Positions 40,183 to 51,993 of a DNA stretch of 64,000 nucleotides are shown here, piece by piece. The notes under the pieces were generated by a model, which did no database searches, had not been told where the DNA came from, and was given only the letters and a program-made list of their open reading frames with translations. The stretch spans positions 1-64,000 of the forward strand of contig JAJYSM010000006.1 in NCBI GenBank assembly GCA_021793575.1. Direction: 5' to 3'. Position numbers and translations under genes: made by a program. Origin of the DNA: Pseudomonadota bacterium. GTDB lineage: Bacteria > Pseudomonadota > Gammaproteobacteria > Xanthomonadales > Rhodanobacteraceae. Position 1 is the stretch's first letter; each line of letters opens with the position of its first letter.

Positions 40183-41678
40183 GCAACCCGCCGGACGTCG
40201 ACATCCTGCTGCTGCTGGAAGGCACCTACCCCTACATCAAGGGCGGCGTCTCATCGTGGATGCACGAGGTCATCCGCGGACTCGACCACTATCGTTTTGG
40301 CGTGGTGTTCCTCGGTTCGGGCAAGGGTGACTACGAGGGCTGGCGCTACGAGCTGCCGCCCAATGTGATGCAGGTGCAGAGTCATTTCCTGTTCGACCAG
40401 GTGAAGGAGCCCGCCAAGCGGCCGCGCCGTGCAAAGCGCGGCCCGAACCAGGCGATCGAAACCACCATCCGGCAGTTCCACGACCGGCTGCAAACCAGCC
40501 AGCCGGACATGCCGACGAGCCGGGAACTGACCGATCCGGACAGCCCGATCGGCCATGCGATGTTTCTGCAGAGCGAGAGCGCCTGGAACTACCTGACCGG
40601 GCGTTACGAGGCCTCCGCACTGGCCGAGTCGTTCGTGGACTACTTCTGGACCGTACGCAACATGCATGCCCCACTCTGGCTTTTGGGCAAGATCGCGGCC
40701 CAGCTGCCTTCGGCGCGACTGCTTTTTTCACCCTCGACCGGCTATGCGGGACTGCTCGGCGCGATGTGCGCGCGCGAACGGGGGACGCCTTTCGTGCTGA
40801 TGGAACATGGCATCTATACGCGCGAACGGCGCATCGACATGATGAACGCGGACTGGATCCACGACCGCCGCAATTTTCTGCAGACCGACCAGGCCGAGAT
40901 CAGCCATCTGCGCGCGCTGTGGGTGACATTTTTCGAGACCGCGAGCCGGCAGGCCTACAGCAAGGCCGATCCGATCATCAGCCTGTTCGACCGCGCACGC
41001 CGTCAGCAGATAGCCGATGGCGCTGCCGCCGAGCGAACCCGGATCATTCCCAATGGCGTCGAGATCGAGCGTTTTGTGGGCCTGCGGAGGCCGCTGGATG
41101 CACCGATTCCGGCGGTGATGGCACTGATCGCGCGAGTCGTGCCGATCAAGGACATCAAGAATTTCATCCGCGCCGCGGCGATCGCGGGGCAACAACTGCC
41201 GCAGCTGCAGGCGTGGATCGTCGGCCCGACCGAGGAAGACCCGCCCTATGTGCTGGAGTGCCGTGAGCTGGTGCTTTCGCTGGGACTGGAGGAAACGGTG
41301 CACTTCCTTGGCTTTCGCCGCGTCGAGGAGATTCTGCCGAAGGTCGGCGTGGTCGTGCTCAGCTCGGTCAGCGAAGGCCTGCCACTGTCCGTGCTCGAAG
41401 GCTTCGCTGCCGGCATACCGGCGGTCACCACCGATGTCGGCGCCTGCCGCGAGATGATCGAAGGCAGTGGCGAAGCCAATGACGTGCCGGGATCAGCCGG
41501 TGGCGTGGCCGGGTTGGCCGATCCCGACGAGCTGGCGGCTCATGTACTGTCGCTGTTGACCGATCCACAGCGTTACCGCCATGCCGTGGAAACGGCGATT
41601 GCCAGGGTCGAGCGTCGCTATGACCGGTTGACCATGCTGGCGACCTTCGATCAGCTTTTCCGCGAGGCCATCGGCTGA
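40179..41678 (+). CDS. pelF: PelF, cytosolic Pel glycosyltransferase (GT4)
   Basis: The 499-residue soluble enzyme polymerises Pel from UDP-sugars. It shows the family N-terminus LLLEGTYPYIKGGVSSW, the GT4 nucleotide-binding segment (WIVGPTEEDPPYV), and the EX7E motif in SEGLPLSVLEGFA near the C-terminus. There is no membrane helix. Both ends overlap neighbouring genes by 4 or 1 bases, so production is translationally coupled to PelE and PelG. Confidence 0.94.
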   Translation: MSNPPDVDILLLLEGTYPYIKGGVSSWMHEVIRGLDHYRFGVVFLGSGKGDYEGWRYELPPNVMQVQSHFLFDQVKEPAKRPRRAKRGPNQAIETTIRQFHDRLQTSQPDMPTSRELTDPDSPIGHAMFLQSESAWNYLTGRYEASALAESFVDYFWTVRNMHAPLWLLGKIAAQLPSARLLFSPSTGYAGLLGAMCARERGTPFVLMEHGIYTRERRIDMMNADWIHDRRNFLQTDQAEISHLRALWVTFFETASRQAYSKADPIISLFDRARRQQIADGAAAERTRIIPNGVEIERFVGLRRPLDAPIPAVMALIARVVPIKDIKNFIRAAAIAGQQLPQLQAWIVGPTEEDPPYVLECRELVLSLGLEETVHFLGFRRVEEILPKVGVVVLSSVSEGLPLSVLEGFAAGIPAVTTDVGACREMIEGSGEANDVPGSAGGVAGLADPDELAAHVLSLLTDPQRYRHAVETAIARVERRYDRLTMLATFDQLFREAIG

Positions 41679-43051
41679 TGGCTGGCATCGGTTTCGAACT
41701 CAGACGGCTCAGCCACAGCGAAACCTACCTGGGACTGCTGCGAGCCTATGCGTACGCCGGCATCGTCAGCAGCGGCCCATGGGTGTTGTCGATCGCGGCG
41801 ATCCTGATGCTCGGCATGTTGAGTATCGGGTTCGTCATTCCCTCCGTGCTGATCACCCAGTTCCAGGTCAGCGTGACCTGGCTGATCGCCTTGAGCCTGA
41901 TCTACACCGGCGGTTTCCAGCTGATCTACACGCGCTATGTGGCCGACCGCCTGTTCGAGCGGCGCCCCGACTGTGTCGTACCCAATCTCAACGGGGCCAT
42001 GCTGGTACTGCTGCTGCCGGCCAGCATGCTGGCGAGCATGGCCATGCTGATGCTGTTTCCCGGCACCTCGGCCGCCTATCGGCTGTTGATGATCACCGGC
42101 TTCATGCTGCTGTGCATGGTCTGGGTGTTGACCGTGCTGTTGTCCGGTCTCAAGCAATTCCGGGCGGTGCTGATCATCTACATGGCCGGCTACGGTGCCG
42201 TCATCGTGCTGGCGCTGTGGCTGCGCCCGTTCGGCATGGAGGGGCTGCTCGCCGGTTTCGTTGCCGGCCAGCTGCTGCTGGTGCTGGGCATGTCGAGACT
42301 GATCTGGAAGGAATACCCGCCGACCCGGCTGGTCGACCTGGATTTCTTTCGCCGTCAGAAGAACCGGCTGTGGTTGATCCCCGCCGGCATCATGTTCAAC
42401 GCCGGCGCATGGGTCGACAAGTTCATCTTCTGGCTTTCGCCCGCCACCGGCAAGCGCATCATCGGCGTATTGCACAGCTCGGTGATCTACGACACACCCA
42501 CTTTCCTGGCCTATCTCACCATCGTGCCCGGCATGGCCGTGTTCCTGTTCCGCATGGAGGTCGACTTCGTCCGCGCCTACGATCGCTATTTCACCCTCGT
42601 GCGCAATGGCGGCACGCTTGGAGCCATCGAGCAGCAACGCCGCTGGATGATCATTTCGGCCCGTCACGGCATCCGCGACATTCTTGGCACCCAGGGGCTG
42701 ACGCTGCTGGTGCTGGTCGCATTTGCCCGAACCATCCTGCCCGCGCTGAACATCTCGGCGCTGTACAGCGGCCAGCTCGCGATCATATCCGTCGGCGTCA
42801 TGCTGCAACTGCTGGTGATGGCCGCGTTGAATATCCTGTTTTACCTCGATGACCTGCGCGAAACCGTGGTGATCACCGCCATCATGTTGCTTGCCAATGC
42901 GGCATGTTCATATGTGAGCATCATGCTGGGTCCGTACTATTACGGCTACGGGTTCGCCGCCGGCATGCTGATCGCCGCCGTGGTGGCGCTGCCGCTGGTC
43001 AATCGCCGGCTTGAACGGCTCAATTTCGAGACCTTCATGCACACCCGCTGA
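41678..43051 (+). CDS. pelG: PelG, polytopic Pel translocase
   Basis: The 457-residue protein has about 12 hydrophobic segments and begins MAGIGFELRRLSHSETYLGL, the conserved PelG N-terminus. It belongs to the MOP/Wzx-like flippase group and is thought to form the inner-membrane channel with PelD and PelE. It is the last pel gene, ending 45 bases before the stop of the convergent dapE. Confidence 0.93.
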   Translation: MAGIGFELRRLSHSETYLGLLRAYAYAGIVSSGPWVLSIAAILMLGMLSIGFVIPSVLITQFQVSVTWLIALSLIYTGGFQLIYTRYVADRLFERRPDCVVPNLNGAMLVLLLPASMLASMAMLMLFPGTSAAYRLLMITGFMLLCMVWVLTVLLSGLKQFRAVLIIYMAGYGAVIVLALWLRPFGMEGLLAGFVAGQLLLVLGMSRLIWKEYPPTRLVDLDFFRRQKNRLWLIPAGIMFNAGAWVDKFIFWLSPATGKRIIGVLHSSVIYDTPTFLAYLTIVPGMAVFLFRMEVDFVRAYDRYFTLVRNGGTLGAIEQQRRWMIISARHGIRDILGTQGLTLLVLVAFARTILPALNISALYSGQLAIISVGVMLQLLVMAALNILFYLDDLRETVVITAIMLLANAACSYVSIMLGPYYYGYGFAAGMLIAAVVALPLVNRRLERLNFETFMHTR

Positions 43052-43096
43052 TCCGTCTCCATGCCCCTCACGTCGCGCGGCAAACCAGGCTGACCG

Positions 43097-44245
43097 CTAC
43101 ACCAGCAGACGCTCGCACACGACCAGATACAGTGCCGGCAATGCCTGCAGATCCCGTACCGCCACGCACTCGTCCACCTTGTGGATGGTCGCGTTGACCG
43201 GGCCGATCTCCACCACCTCGACGCCGAGCGGGGCGATGAAACGGCCGTCGGAGGTGCCGCCGCCGGTGCTTTGTTCGGGATCGAGGCCGCACAGCTCGCG
43301 GCAGACGGCCACCACGGTTTCGCGCAGCCGTCCGCCGGGCGGTGTGAGGAAGGGTTCGCCGGAGAGGTTCCACTCCAGCGTGAAGCGCAGCCCGTGCCGC
43401 TGCAGGATCGCCTCGGTGCGCGCGCGCAGCGCGTCCGCGGTGCTGGCGGTGCCGTAGCGGAAATTGATCAGCGCGTGCAGCGTGCCGGGGATCACGTTGC
43501 CGGCGCCGGTGCCGGCGTTGAGGTTGGAGACCTGGAACGAGGTGGGCGGAAAATCGCGCAGGGCAGCCGCCGCAGGCTCGGCATCCCAGCGCTCGGCGGC
43601 CAGCTCCACCAGCGCGGGCGCGAAGGCGTGGATCGGGTTCAACGCCTGCTCCGGATACGCCACGTGGCCCTGCACGCCGTGCACCGTGAGCGTGCCGGAC
43701 AGCGAGCCGCGGCGGCCGACGCGGATCAGGTCACCGAGTCGCTCCTGCGCCGACGGCTCGCCCACCACGCACCAGTCGATGCGCTCGCCGCTGGCGCGGA
43801 AATCCTCCGCCACGCGGCGCACGCCGTCGAGATTGGTCGGGCCTTCCTCATCGCTGGTCAGCAGCAGCGCCACGCGGCCCGGATGCTGCGGATGCGCCGT
43901 CACGAACTGCTCCAGCGCCAGCACCATCGCCGCCACCGCGCCTTTCATGTCGGCGGCGCCGCGGCCGTATAGACGTCCATCGCGAACGGTTGGCTCGAAC
44001 GGCGGGCTCTGCCATGCGGCTTCCGGCCCACTCGGCACCACGTCGGTGTGGCCGAGAAACATCAGCGTGGGGCCGCCCTGGCCATGGCTGGCCCACAGGT
44101 TGTCCACGGCGCCATGGCGCAGGTGCTTGATCACGAACCCGCAGCGGGCGAGCCGCTCGGCGATCAGCGCCTGGCAGCCGCCATCCTCCGGCGTCACCGA
44201 GCGGCGGCGGATCAGTTCGCAGGTGAGGTCGAGTACGTCGCTCAT
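43097..44245 (-). CDS. dapE: Succinyl-diaminopimelate desuccinylase
   Basis: The 382-residue M20-family zinc hydrolase makes LL-diaminopimelate from its N-succinyl form. It shows the metal-ligand segments [20 protein letters not shown] and LLLTSDEEG, plus [14 protein letters not shown] of the dimerisation domain. The chosen start at 44245 (MSDVLDL) fits the family; two further upstream codon choices add only 7 residues. It is last in a leftward dapD-arsC-spx-dapE cluster. Confidence 0.95.
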   Translation of the reverse strand: MSDVLDLTCELIRRRSVTPEDGGCQALIAERLARCGFVIKHLRHGAVDNLWASHGQGGPTLMFLGHTDVVPSGPEAAWQSPPFEPTVRDGRLYGRGAADMKGAVAAMVLALEQFVTAHPQHPGRVALLLTSDEEGPTNLDGVRRVAEDFRASGERIDWCVVGEPSAQERLGDLIRVGRRGSLSGTLTVHGVQGHVAYPEQALNPIHAFAPALVELAAERWDAEPAAAALRDFPPTSFQVSNLNAGTGAGNVIPGTLHALINFRYGTASTADALRARTEAILQRHGLRFTLEWNLSGEPFLTPPGGRLRETVVAVCRELCGLDPEQSTGGGTSDGRFIAPLGVEVVEIGPVNATIHKVDECVAVRDLQALPALYLVVCERLLV

Positions 44246-44269
44246 GCCGGGTCGCTCATGCTGCATCGC

Positions 44270-44662
44270 TCATGCTTTGGCCTTGGCTTTGCCCAGCAGC
44301 CTTTCGTAGCTGCCGCCGGTGAAACCGACGGCCACGCGGCCATCGGGCAGTTGGGTGATCGGCTGGCGCAGGATGCCGGGGTGTTCGCGTATCAGCAGCG
44401 TCCATTCCGGATCGCTGGCCGGATGCTTGCGCTGCGCCAGCAGGCCGCCCCAGGCGCGGCCGCCGCGATCGACCAGCGCCTCCCAGCCGCCCAGCGCCTG
44501 CGCCCACGCCTTGAGCGTCGCCGGCTCGGGACGCTGCCGCTGCAGGTCGACGAAGCGGTAGGCCGGTCCGAAGCGATCCAGCCAGTGGCAGGCCTTCCGG
44601 CTGATGTCGGTGCCATCGAGGCCGTAAACGAGCGTGACGGCAGCGGGTGCCGTGTCAGCCAC
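44270..44662 (-). CDS. ArsC/Spx-family protein lacking the CxxC motif
   Basis: The 130-residue thioredoxin-fold protein is a diverged paralogue of the neighbouring 116-residue gene. Where that gene has [12 protein letters not shown], this one reads YGLDGTDISRKA, so both cysteines of the active-site CxxC are gone; the only nearby cysteine is in KACHW. It overlaps the upstream gene by 8 bases. Without the cysteines it cannot work as an arsenate reductase; a binding or regulatory role, as in Spx-like proteins, is possible but unproven. Confidence 0.75.
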   Translation of the reverse strand: MADTAPAAVTLVYGLDGTDISRKACHWLDRFGPAYRFVDLQRQRPEPATLKAWAQALGGWEALVDRGGRAWGGLLAQRKHPASDPEWTLLIREHPGILRQPITQLPDGRVAVGFTGGSYERLLGKAKAKA

Positions 44663-45005
44663 CGAACAGCTCCTTGAACTTCTTCTCGCTGAAGCCCGCG
44701 CTCACCGCACCATCCTTGACCACCACCGGGCGCTTGACCAGCGCGGGATACTCCTTGATCAGCGCGAGCCACTCGGCGTCGCTGCTGGCGGCCTGCTGCG
44801 CTGCGCCGAGATCGCGCCAGGTGTAGCTGGCGCGGTTGACCAGCTTCTCCCAGCCCAGCACCTTGGCCCACGCCTTCAGCGTGGCCGGCGCGACGGGATG
44901 CTCGCGATAGTCGGTGAAGCTGTGTTTGATCCTGTGCTCATCGAGCCAGGCACGGGCCTTGTCGCAGGTGCCGCACTTTTCCAGGCCATACAGTTCGATG
45001 CTCAT
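44655..45005 (-). CDS. ArsC/Spx-family reductase-like protein (YffB type)
   Basis: The 116-residue protein begins [20 protein letters not shown], with an intact CxxC at residues 11-14, and continues with [12 protein letters not shown] and KRPVVVKDG. It belongs to the ArsC/Spx/MgsR thioredoxin-fold group; YffB-type members are commonly found near dapE. Glutathione-dependent reduction is likely but the substrate is unknown. The ATG overlaps the dapD stop codon. Confidence 0.85.
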   Translation of the reverse strand: MSIELYGLEKCGTCDKARAWLDEHRIKHSFTDYREHPVAPATLKAWAKVLGWEKLVNRASYTWRDLGAAQQAASSDAEWLALIKEYPALVKRPVVVKDGAVSAGFSEKKFKELFGG

Positions 45006-45829
45006 TCGGCGCTCCGCAGGAGTTCGTTGATGCTGGTCTTGCTGCGGGTTTTCTCGTCCACCTGCTTGACGATGATTGCGGCATACAGGCTGTGGCTGCC
45101 GTCCTTCGCCGGCAGGCTGCCGGCCACCACCACGCTGCCGGCCGGCACGCGGCCGTAGCTCACCGCGCCGCTGGCGCGATCGTAGATGCGGGTGCTCTGG
45201 CCGAGAAACACGCCCATGCCGATCACGCTGCCGCGCTCCACCACCACGCCCTCGACCACCTCCGAGCGCGCGCCGACGAAGCAGTGGTCCTCGATGATGG
45301 TGGGGTTGGCCTGCAGCGGCTCCAGCACGCCGCCGATGCCGACGCCGCCGGACAGGTGCACGCCCGCGCCGATCTGCGCGCAGGAGCCCACCGTGGCCCA
45401 GGTGTCGACCATGCTGCCGGCGCCCACATGGGCGCCGATGTTGACGTAGCTGGGCATCAGCACTGCGTCCCGGGCGATGTGCGCGCCACGGCGCACCAGC
45501 GCGCCCGGCACCACGCGCGCGCCGAGCTGCTGCAGCTCGCTGCTGTCGCCGTGGGCGAAGCGCAGCGGCACCTTGTCGAACGCCTGCGCCGGGCCGCCGT
45601 CGACCACGCGGCTGTCGTTGATGCGGAAGTACAACAGCACCGCCTTCTTGATCCACTGGTTCACGCTCCAGCCGCCGTGGCCATCCGGCTCGGCCACGCG
45701 CAGCTCGCCCGCTTCCAGCAGATCAAGCACCTGGCCCAAAGCCGGCCGCAGGTGGGTTTCGATCTCGCTGGAGCCGAGCTCGTTGCGGCGCTCGAAGGCG
45801 TGGTCGATCAGGGTTTCAAGGGCAGGCAT
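45002..45829 (-). CDS. dapD: Tetrahydrodipicolinate N-succinyltransferase
   Basis: The 275-residue enzyme of the succinylase branch of lysine/diaminopimelate synthesis has an N-terminal helical domain ([17 protein letters not shown]) and a left-handed beta-helix of hexapeptide repeats ([20 protein letters not shown]). The ATG at 45829 is chosen; a GTG two codons upstream is possible. It is the first gene of the dapD-arsC-spx-dapE cluster. Confidence 0.95.
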   Translation of the reverse strand: MPALETLIDHAFERRNELGSSEIETHLRPALGQVLDLLEAGELRVAEPDGHGGWSVNQWIKKAVLLYFRINDSRVVDGGPAQAFDKVPLRFAHGDSSELQQLGARVVPGALVRRGAHIARDAVLMPSYVNIGAHVGAGSMVDTWATVGSCAQIGAGVHLSGGVGIGGVLEPLQANPTIIEDHCFVGARSEVVEGVVVERGSVIGMGVFLGQSTRIYDRASGAVSYGRVPAGSVVVAGSLPAKDGSHSLYAAIIVKQVDEKTRSKTSINELLRSAE

Positions 45830-45938
45830 GGGCACGCTTCATCGCAAACGGAAAGATGGCCCGCGCCCCGGCATCACGCAGCGCAGGTGGAACGCCAAGA
45901 TTACATGCACCTGCGCGCCTGCCGATGGCCCGCAAAGC

Positions 45939-45968
45939 AAAAAGGCCGACGCTGGGCGCCGGCCTTTT
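45939..45968 (-). terminator. Intrinsic terminator after tRNA-Val
   Basis: Read on the minus strand, a GGCCGGCG...CGTCGGCC-type stem is followed by TTTTT. It lies 13-42 bases past the 3' end of the tRNA and 110 bases before the dapD start. Confidence 0.85.
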
Positions 45969-45980
45969 CGTACCTGGTAT

Positions 45981-46055
45981 TGGTGGGCGGTACAAGGATC
46001 GAACTTGTGACCCCTTCCATGTCAAGGAAGTGCTCTACCGCTGAGCTAACCGCCC
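45981..46055 (-). tRNA. tRNA-Val (anticodon GAC)
   Basis: The reverse complement begins GGGCGGTTAGCTCAGCGG and folds into a standard cloverleaf. The 7-base acceptor pairs with ...CCGCCC, the anticodon stem-loop contains CTTGACATG (anticodon GAC), the T-arm contains GTTCGATCC, and CCA is encoded at 45981-45983. It is followed on the same strand by an intrinsic terminator. Confidence 0.96.
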
Positions 46056-46137
46056 GGGCCGCGCAGGTTTGCCACGCGGGTGGCGAAGTATACGGGAGCC
46101 GCCGCCGCTGGACAATATCGGCCGGCCCGGCGGCGGC

Positions 46138-48159
<2,022 letters not shown>

Positions 48160-48311
48160 GGGCTACAGGTGTGGGCGCAGTGCGGCATTTTAAATCGGGG
48201 CTGCTGACAGCCGCCGTCAGCGGAGGCCGACACGCGCGTGCTGCCCCGGCTGCTGGGCGCACTCACGTGCGTATCCCACGATGAGCCTCTGTCATCATCC
48301 GGGACGCCAGC

Positions 48312-48872
48312 ATGCCGGCAGCGCCACAGCGGGGAATGGAGCACGGCCAGCGCGGACTCAGCCTGATCGAGCAGATCATGGTGCTGGCGGTGATCGCCAC
48401 GCTCACCAGCCTCGCCGTGCCGTCGCTGCGCAGCCTGCTCGTCCGCAACCAGCTGCAGGTCGCGCAGACGGATTTCATCGCCGCGCTGCAGCATGCGCGC
48501 GAAACCGCCGTCACCAGCGGCAAGCACACCCTGTTCTGTCCGACCGTCGACGGCAGCCACTGCAGTGGCGACACCCGTTGGGACAGCGGCTGGCTGCTGG
48601 GACACGACAGCGACGGCGACGATCAACCCGACCACGGTGCCCTGTATACCGGCCGCGGCTACGCCGGCAAGTTGAATATCCGCAGCAGCGTCGGCCGGCA
48701 CATCGTGCGCTTTCGCCCGGATGGCAGTGCCAGAGGCAGCAACCTCACGCTGCTGTTCTGCCAAGCAGCCAGCGCGGGACCGGCACTCAGCGTGGTGGTC
48801 GCCAACTCCGGCCGCATTCGCGGAGCGCCCGCCAGCACCGCACAGGCCGCCAGCTGCGCGCAGCTCCATTGA
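48312..48872 (+). CDS. GspH/FimT-family type IV pseudopilin
   Basis: The 186-residue protein carries a class III signal: basic leader, GQRG, then LSLIEQIMVLAVIATLTSLA, with the glutamate at +5 after the predicted PilD cleavage site. The mature part has the FimT/GspH beta domain with two cysteine pairs (FCPTVDGSHC, then two near the C-terminus). FimT-like minor pseudopilins act in type IV pili and DNA uptake. No other pilus gene is near, so it is an orphan copy. Divergent from uvrB. Confidence 0.85.
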   Translation: MPAAPQRGMEHGQRGLSLIEQIMVLAVIATLTSLAVPSLRSLLVRNQLQVAQTDFIAALQHARETAVTSGKHTLFCPTVDGSHCSGDTRWDSGWLLGHDSDGDDQPDHGALYTGRGYAGKLNIRSSVGRHIVRFRPDGSARGSNLTLLFCQAASAGPALSVVVANSGRIRGAPASTAQAASCAQLH

Positions 48873-49110
48873 TCGCCGCAACACGCGCACACCCATCAAC
48901 GGCTCAACGGGTCGCGGCACCCCGGCCCGAATCTGGAGATGAAGCTCCGGGTCAAAGAAAACACCTCCCCGTTGCCCTGGGATCAAAACCACCGGGGCCA
49001 CCGGCAAGTCGTCCTTCGCCGCGCGCTGTGGATTGCGGGCTGCCGGGTGCGCCTGCCTTGCTGGTCGGGGCTGTCTGGTCCGCATACGCACCGATGACGG
49101 CAGCCGCCGA

Positions 49111-50469
49111 TCAGCCTGCGCCAAGACCTTCGATACTGGTACTCGTGCTGACGTCAAACCCGGCCAGCTCGGCAAACCGTCGCCCGCGCTCCGCATAATC
49201 CTTGAACTGGTCGAAGCTGGGCGCGCCGGGCGACAACAGGATCACGCCGCCGCACGGAGTGCGGGCACGGGCCGCGGTGATGGCGGCGGACAGATCGGCC
49301 ACGCGCACGACGGGACACTCCACCGCAACCGCACGCAGGGCGGCTTCGATGCGCGGGCCGTTGGCGCCCATGCAGACGATGGCATTCGGCGGCGCGGTGC
49401 GCATCGCGTCGACGAACGGCGTCCAGTCCAGGCCGCGCTCGTGGCCGCCGACCAGCACCGTCACGGCGCGGCCGTGCAGGCTTTGCAGCGCGGCCAGGGT
49501 GGCCAGCGGGGTGGTGCTGATGGAGTCGTTGATCCAGTGCCAACCGTCGCGCTCGCCCAGCGGCTGCAGGCGATGCGGTAGCGGGCGGAAGCTGGCCAGC
49601 GCGGGGGCAGCAGCCAGCGCGTCCATGCCCACGTCGGCCAGCGCGGCCAGCGCGGCGCAGGCGTTGAGCGCGTTGTGCAGGCCGGGCGCAGCCAGCTGCG
49701 TGATGGGGAACACCGGCTGCGCGCCGCGCCGGATGAAACCCTCGCTCACATGCCAGCCTTCGGGCTGACCGAACAGCCGCCGCTGCGGGTGCGCCTGAGT
49801 GCGTTCAAGCAGCGCGGGCTGCAGCGCATTCACCAGCAGCTGCTGCGCTACGTCGGCGAGTTTCAGCTTGTCGCCGACATAACGCTCGCGCGAGCCGTGC
49901 CAGTCGAGGTGCTCCTCGTACAGGCTGGTGATGACGCCCAGCTCCAGCGGACCGGCCTCGCCGGTCTGGAAGCTTGACAGCTCGATCACCCACAGGTCGG
50001 CCGTCTGATCGAGCAGCTCCAGCAGCGGCAGCCCGATGTTGCCAGCCAGCGCGGTGCGCACGCCGAGCGAGCGCGCCAGGTGCGCCAGCATTGCGCTGGT
50101 AGTGCTCTTGCCCTTGGTGCCGGTGACGGCGATGACGCGCGCCTGCGGATGTTCCGCAAACCACAGCGCGGTGCCGGAGGTGAACCGCGTGCCCTGCGCC
50201 TGCGCGGCAAGCAGGGCCGGCGTATATGTGGAGATGCCGGGCGACTTCACCACCACGTCGAACTGGCTGAGCACCGTCGCATCCGGTTCGCCGGCGATGA
50301 CTTGCAGCGCCGCATCGAAGATGCGCGCCGAAGCCACTTCCGCCGGACTGCACAGCAGGGTGAGGGGCAGCTGCGGCTGGCGCGCGCGCAGCGCGGCGAT
50401 CACCGCGCGGCCCTCACGGCCGAAGCCCCAGACGGCGACGCGGCGTGCGGCCAGCTCAGCGAGATGCAT
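49111..50469 (-). CDS. murD2: MurD2, UDP-MurNAc-L-Ala--L-glutamate ligase
   Basis: The 452-residue Mur ligase has VAVWGFGREGRAV at the N-terminus, the ATP loop VTGTKGKSTTSAML and WINDSISTTPLAT of the C-terminal domain. It is shorter and more diverged than canonical MurD and is paired with murL. In Xanthomonas the MurD2/MurL pair adds L-Glu and then epimerises it, replacing glutamate racemase. That function is assigned here by gene pairing; D-Glu activity cannot be excluded by sequence. Confidence 0.85.
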   Translation of the reverse strand: MHLAELAARRVAVWGFGREGRAVIAALRARQPQLPLTLLCSPAEVASARIFDAALQVIAGEPDATVLSQFDVVVKSPGISTYTPALLAAQAQGTRFTSGTALWFAEHPQARVIAVTGTKGKSTTSAMLAHLARSLGVRTALAGNIGLPLLELLDQTADLWVIELSSFQTGEAGPLELGVITSLYEEHLDWHGSRERYVGDKLKLADVAQQLLVNALQPALLERTQAHPQRRLFGQPEGWHVSEGFIRRGAQPVFPITQLAAPGLHNALNACAALAALADVGMDALAAAPALASFRPLPHRLQPLGERDGWHWINDSISTTPLATLAALQSLHGRAVTVLVGGHERGLDWTPFVDAMRTAPPNAIVCMGANGPRIEAALRAVAVECPVVRVADLSAAITAARARTPCGGVILLSPGAPSFDQFKDYAERGRRFAELAGFDVSTSTSIEGLGAG

Positions 50470-50498
50470 GGCTGCATTCCCGGGCTTGCCTCAATGCC

Positions 50499-50588
50499 TC
50501 TGTGGGAGCGACTTCAGTCGCGATGCTCTTGCCGGGGCAGAAGCAAAGGCATCGCGACTGAAGTCGCTCCCACAGAAGTCGCTCCCAC
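50499..50588. repeat. REP-type palindrome between murD2 and murL
   Basis: 28-base arms (50499-50526 and 50549-50576) are perfect reverse complements with core GTGGGAGCGACTTCAGTCGC, the same core as at 9248-9337. A partial extra right end (AAGTCGCTCCCAC) follows at 50576-50588. It sits between two genes that are probably one transcription unit. Confidence 0.92.
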
Positions 50589-50604
50589 GCTTGCAGGCGG
50601 TTCA

Positions 50605-51969
50605 TCAGCCGATGGCTGCCAGTGCGGGCTGCAGGCGCGGCGGCACGCGGTGTTCGGGCGAGGGCTGCAGCCACGGATCCAGCGCCAGTTGGGTGGCATC
50701 CAGCTGCGGCAGAATCTCGCTGCGGAAGCGCGCGATGAGCGCGTCCTCGGCCCACTCCGGGCGCTGGCTCAGCGCGAACATCGCGGCGCGCGCCTCGGCG
50801 CCCTCGCCCACGCACTCGAACGGCTTGTGCTCCTGGTATTCCAGCAGCGCGTCGAAGCCGGCGGCCTGCGTTTCATCGTCCAGCAGGTTGCGGCCGAAGA
50901 TCGACAGCAGCCTCGGCTTGGGCAGGAACGGCGCCAGCGCCAGGAACACGAAGTGGCATTTCGGGCATTGCCCGCACCAGCGGTCGGCCGGCTTGGGACC
51001 GAGCAGTTTGAAGTTGCGGTTGCAGCTGGAGAAGATGTCGAAGTACGACGTGAGTTTGGCGAAGGCGCGGGTAATCGCCAGCTCCGAATACGGTCGCAGC
51101 AGCGAGCAGTAATCGAGGTCGGCCGCCACGTGCGTGTGCAGCCAGTCGCCCAGCAGCTGCTCGAACGCGTAGCCCTTGCTCCACTGGTGGTTCACCTGCT
51201 GGCCGTCGTATTCCAGCGTGGCGGCCGAGGCGGAGCGCTCGTTGGCGAACGCGATCGAGTCATGGCCGTACAGCACCGCCGCGACTGCCAGGATCGCCGA
51301 GTTCACCGCCGTCACCGGGATATGCCCGTTCCACGCGCCCAATCGGTTGAGTTCGAACAGCCCCGGCGCCAGCTCGCGCTGGATGTTGAGCTGGGCCAAG
51401 CCGGTGCGCTCGGCGCAGGCGGCGATCAGCGGCGAGTTGCCGACCCATACCGCGGTGGCCTCCGCGCCAATGGCCTTGATCGCTTCCACCGCCACCAGCG
51501 AATCCTTGCCGCCGCCGATGGGGACGAGGGTGCGGTGCGGAAGTCCAAGCGCAGGAGCACAAGCCTCGCGGGGAGTACTCGTTTTCGTTTCCGCGCCAAG
51601 GCGCGGAAACAGGACGCGCCCGCGCAGGTCCAGCCCGTTGCGGTAGGCGAACTCGGCCAGGCCGTGCAGATAGAGCGCGTCGAGCAGGTCGGCGGTGGCG
51701 TGGTCGAGCGGGCCATCAGCCAGCGCGATGGTCGGCGGCACGCCGGCCTTGTAGTAGCTGACCCCGGCGACCAGATGCAGCAGCTTCAGCGCAGCATCGA
51801 AGGCGGCCTGGCGTTCGGCCGGCAGCGCCGGAGCGTTTGGAAAACGGATGCGCTCGACCAGCGCCTCGCCGTCGTCGAAGGCATACGCCAGCTCGGCCAC
51901 GCCATCGGCGTAGCGGGCGTGGAGGAAGCGGAACACCTGGGTCAGGCGCGGTTGGATGGTTGCAGTCAC
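50605..51969 (-). CDS. murL: MurL, UDP-MurNAc-L-Ala-L-Glu epimerase
   Basis: The 454-residue protein matches MurL, which inverts the terminal glutamate of UDP-MurNAc-L-Ala-L-Glu using ATP. Visible blocks are VPIGGGKDSLVAVEAIKAIG (an ATP-pyrophosphatase-like loop), FANERSASAATLEYDGQQVNHQW, and RWCGQCPKCHFVFLALAPFL with a Cys cluster. The start is a GTG at 51969. It lies upstream of murD2 in the same orientation, separated by a REP element. Confidence 0.88.
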   Translation of the reverse strand: MTATIQPRLTQVFRFLHARYADGVAELAYAFDDGEALVERIRFPNAPALPAERQAAFDAALKLLHLVAGVSYYKAGVPPTIALADGPLDHATADLLDALYLHGLAEFAYRNGLDLRGRVLFPRLGAETKTSTPREACAPALGLPHRTLVPIGGGKDSLVAVEAIKAIGAEATAVWVGNSPLIAACAERTGLAQLNIQRELAPGLFELNRLGAWNGHIPVTAVNSAILAVAAVLYGHDSIAFANERSASAATLEYDGQQVNHQWSKGYAFEQLLGDWLHTHVAADLDYCSLLRPYSELAITRAFAKLTSYFDIFSSCNRNFKLLGPKPADRWCGQCPKCHFVFLALAPFLPKPRLLSIFGRNLLDDETQAAGFDALLEYQEHKPFECVGEGAEARAAMFALSQRPEWAEDALIARFRSEILPQLDATQLALDPWLQPSPEHRVPPRLQPALAAIG

Positions 51970-51993
51970 TCTTCATTCTCCGGCGCGAACTGC

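Noticed and set aside
48939..49097. Small plus-strand ORF (MKLRVKENTSPLPWDQ...)
   Set aside because: It has a fair ribosome-binding site, but no family resemblance and no conserved context; not enough to call a gene.
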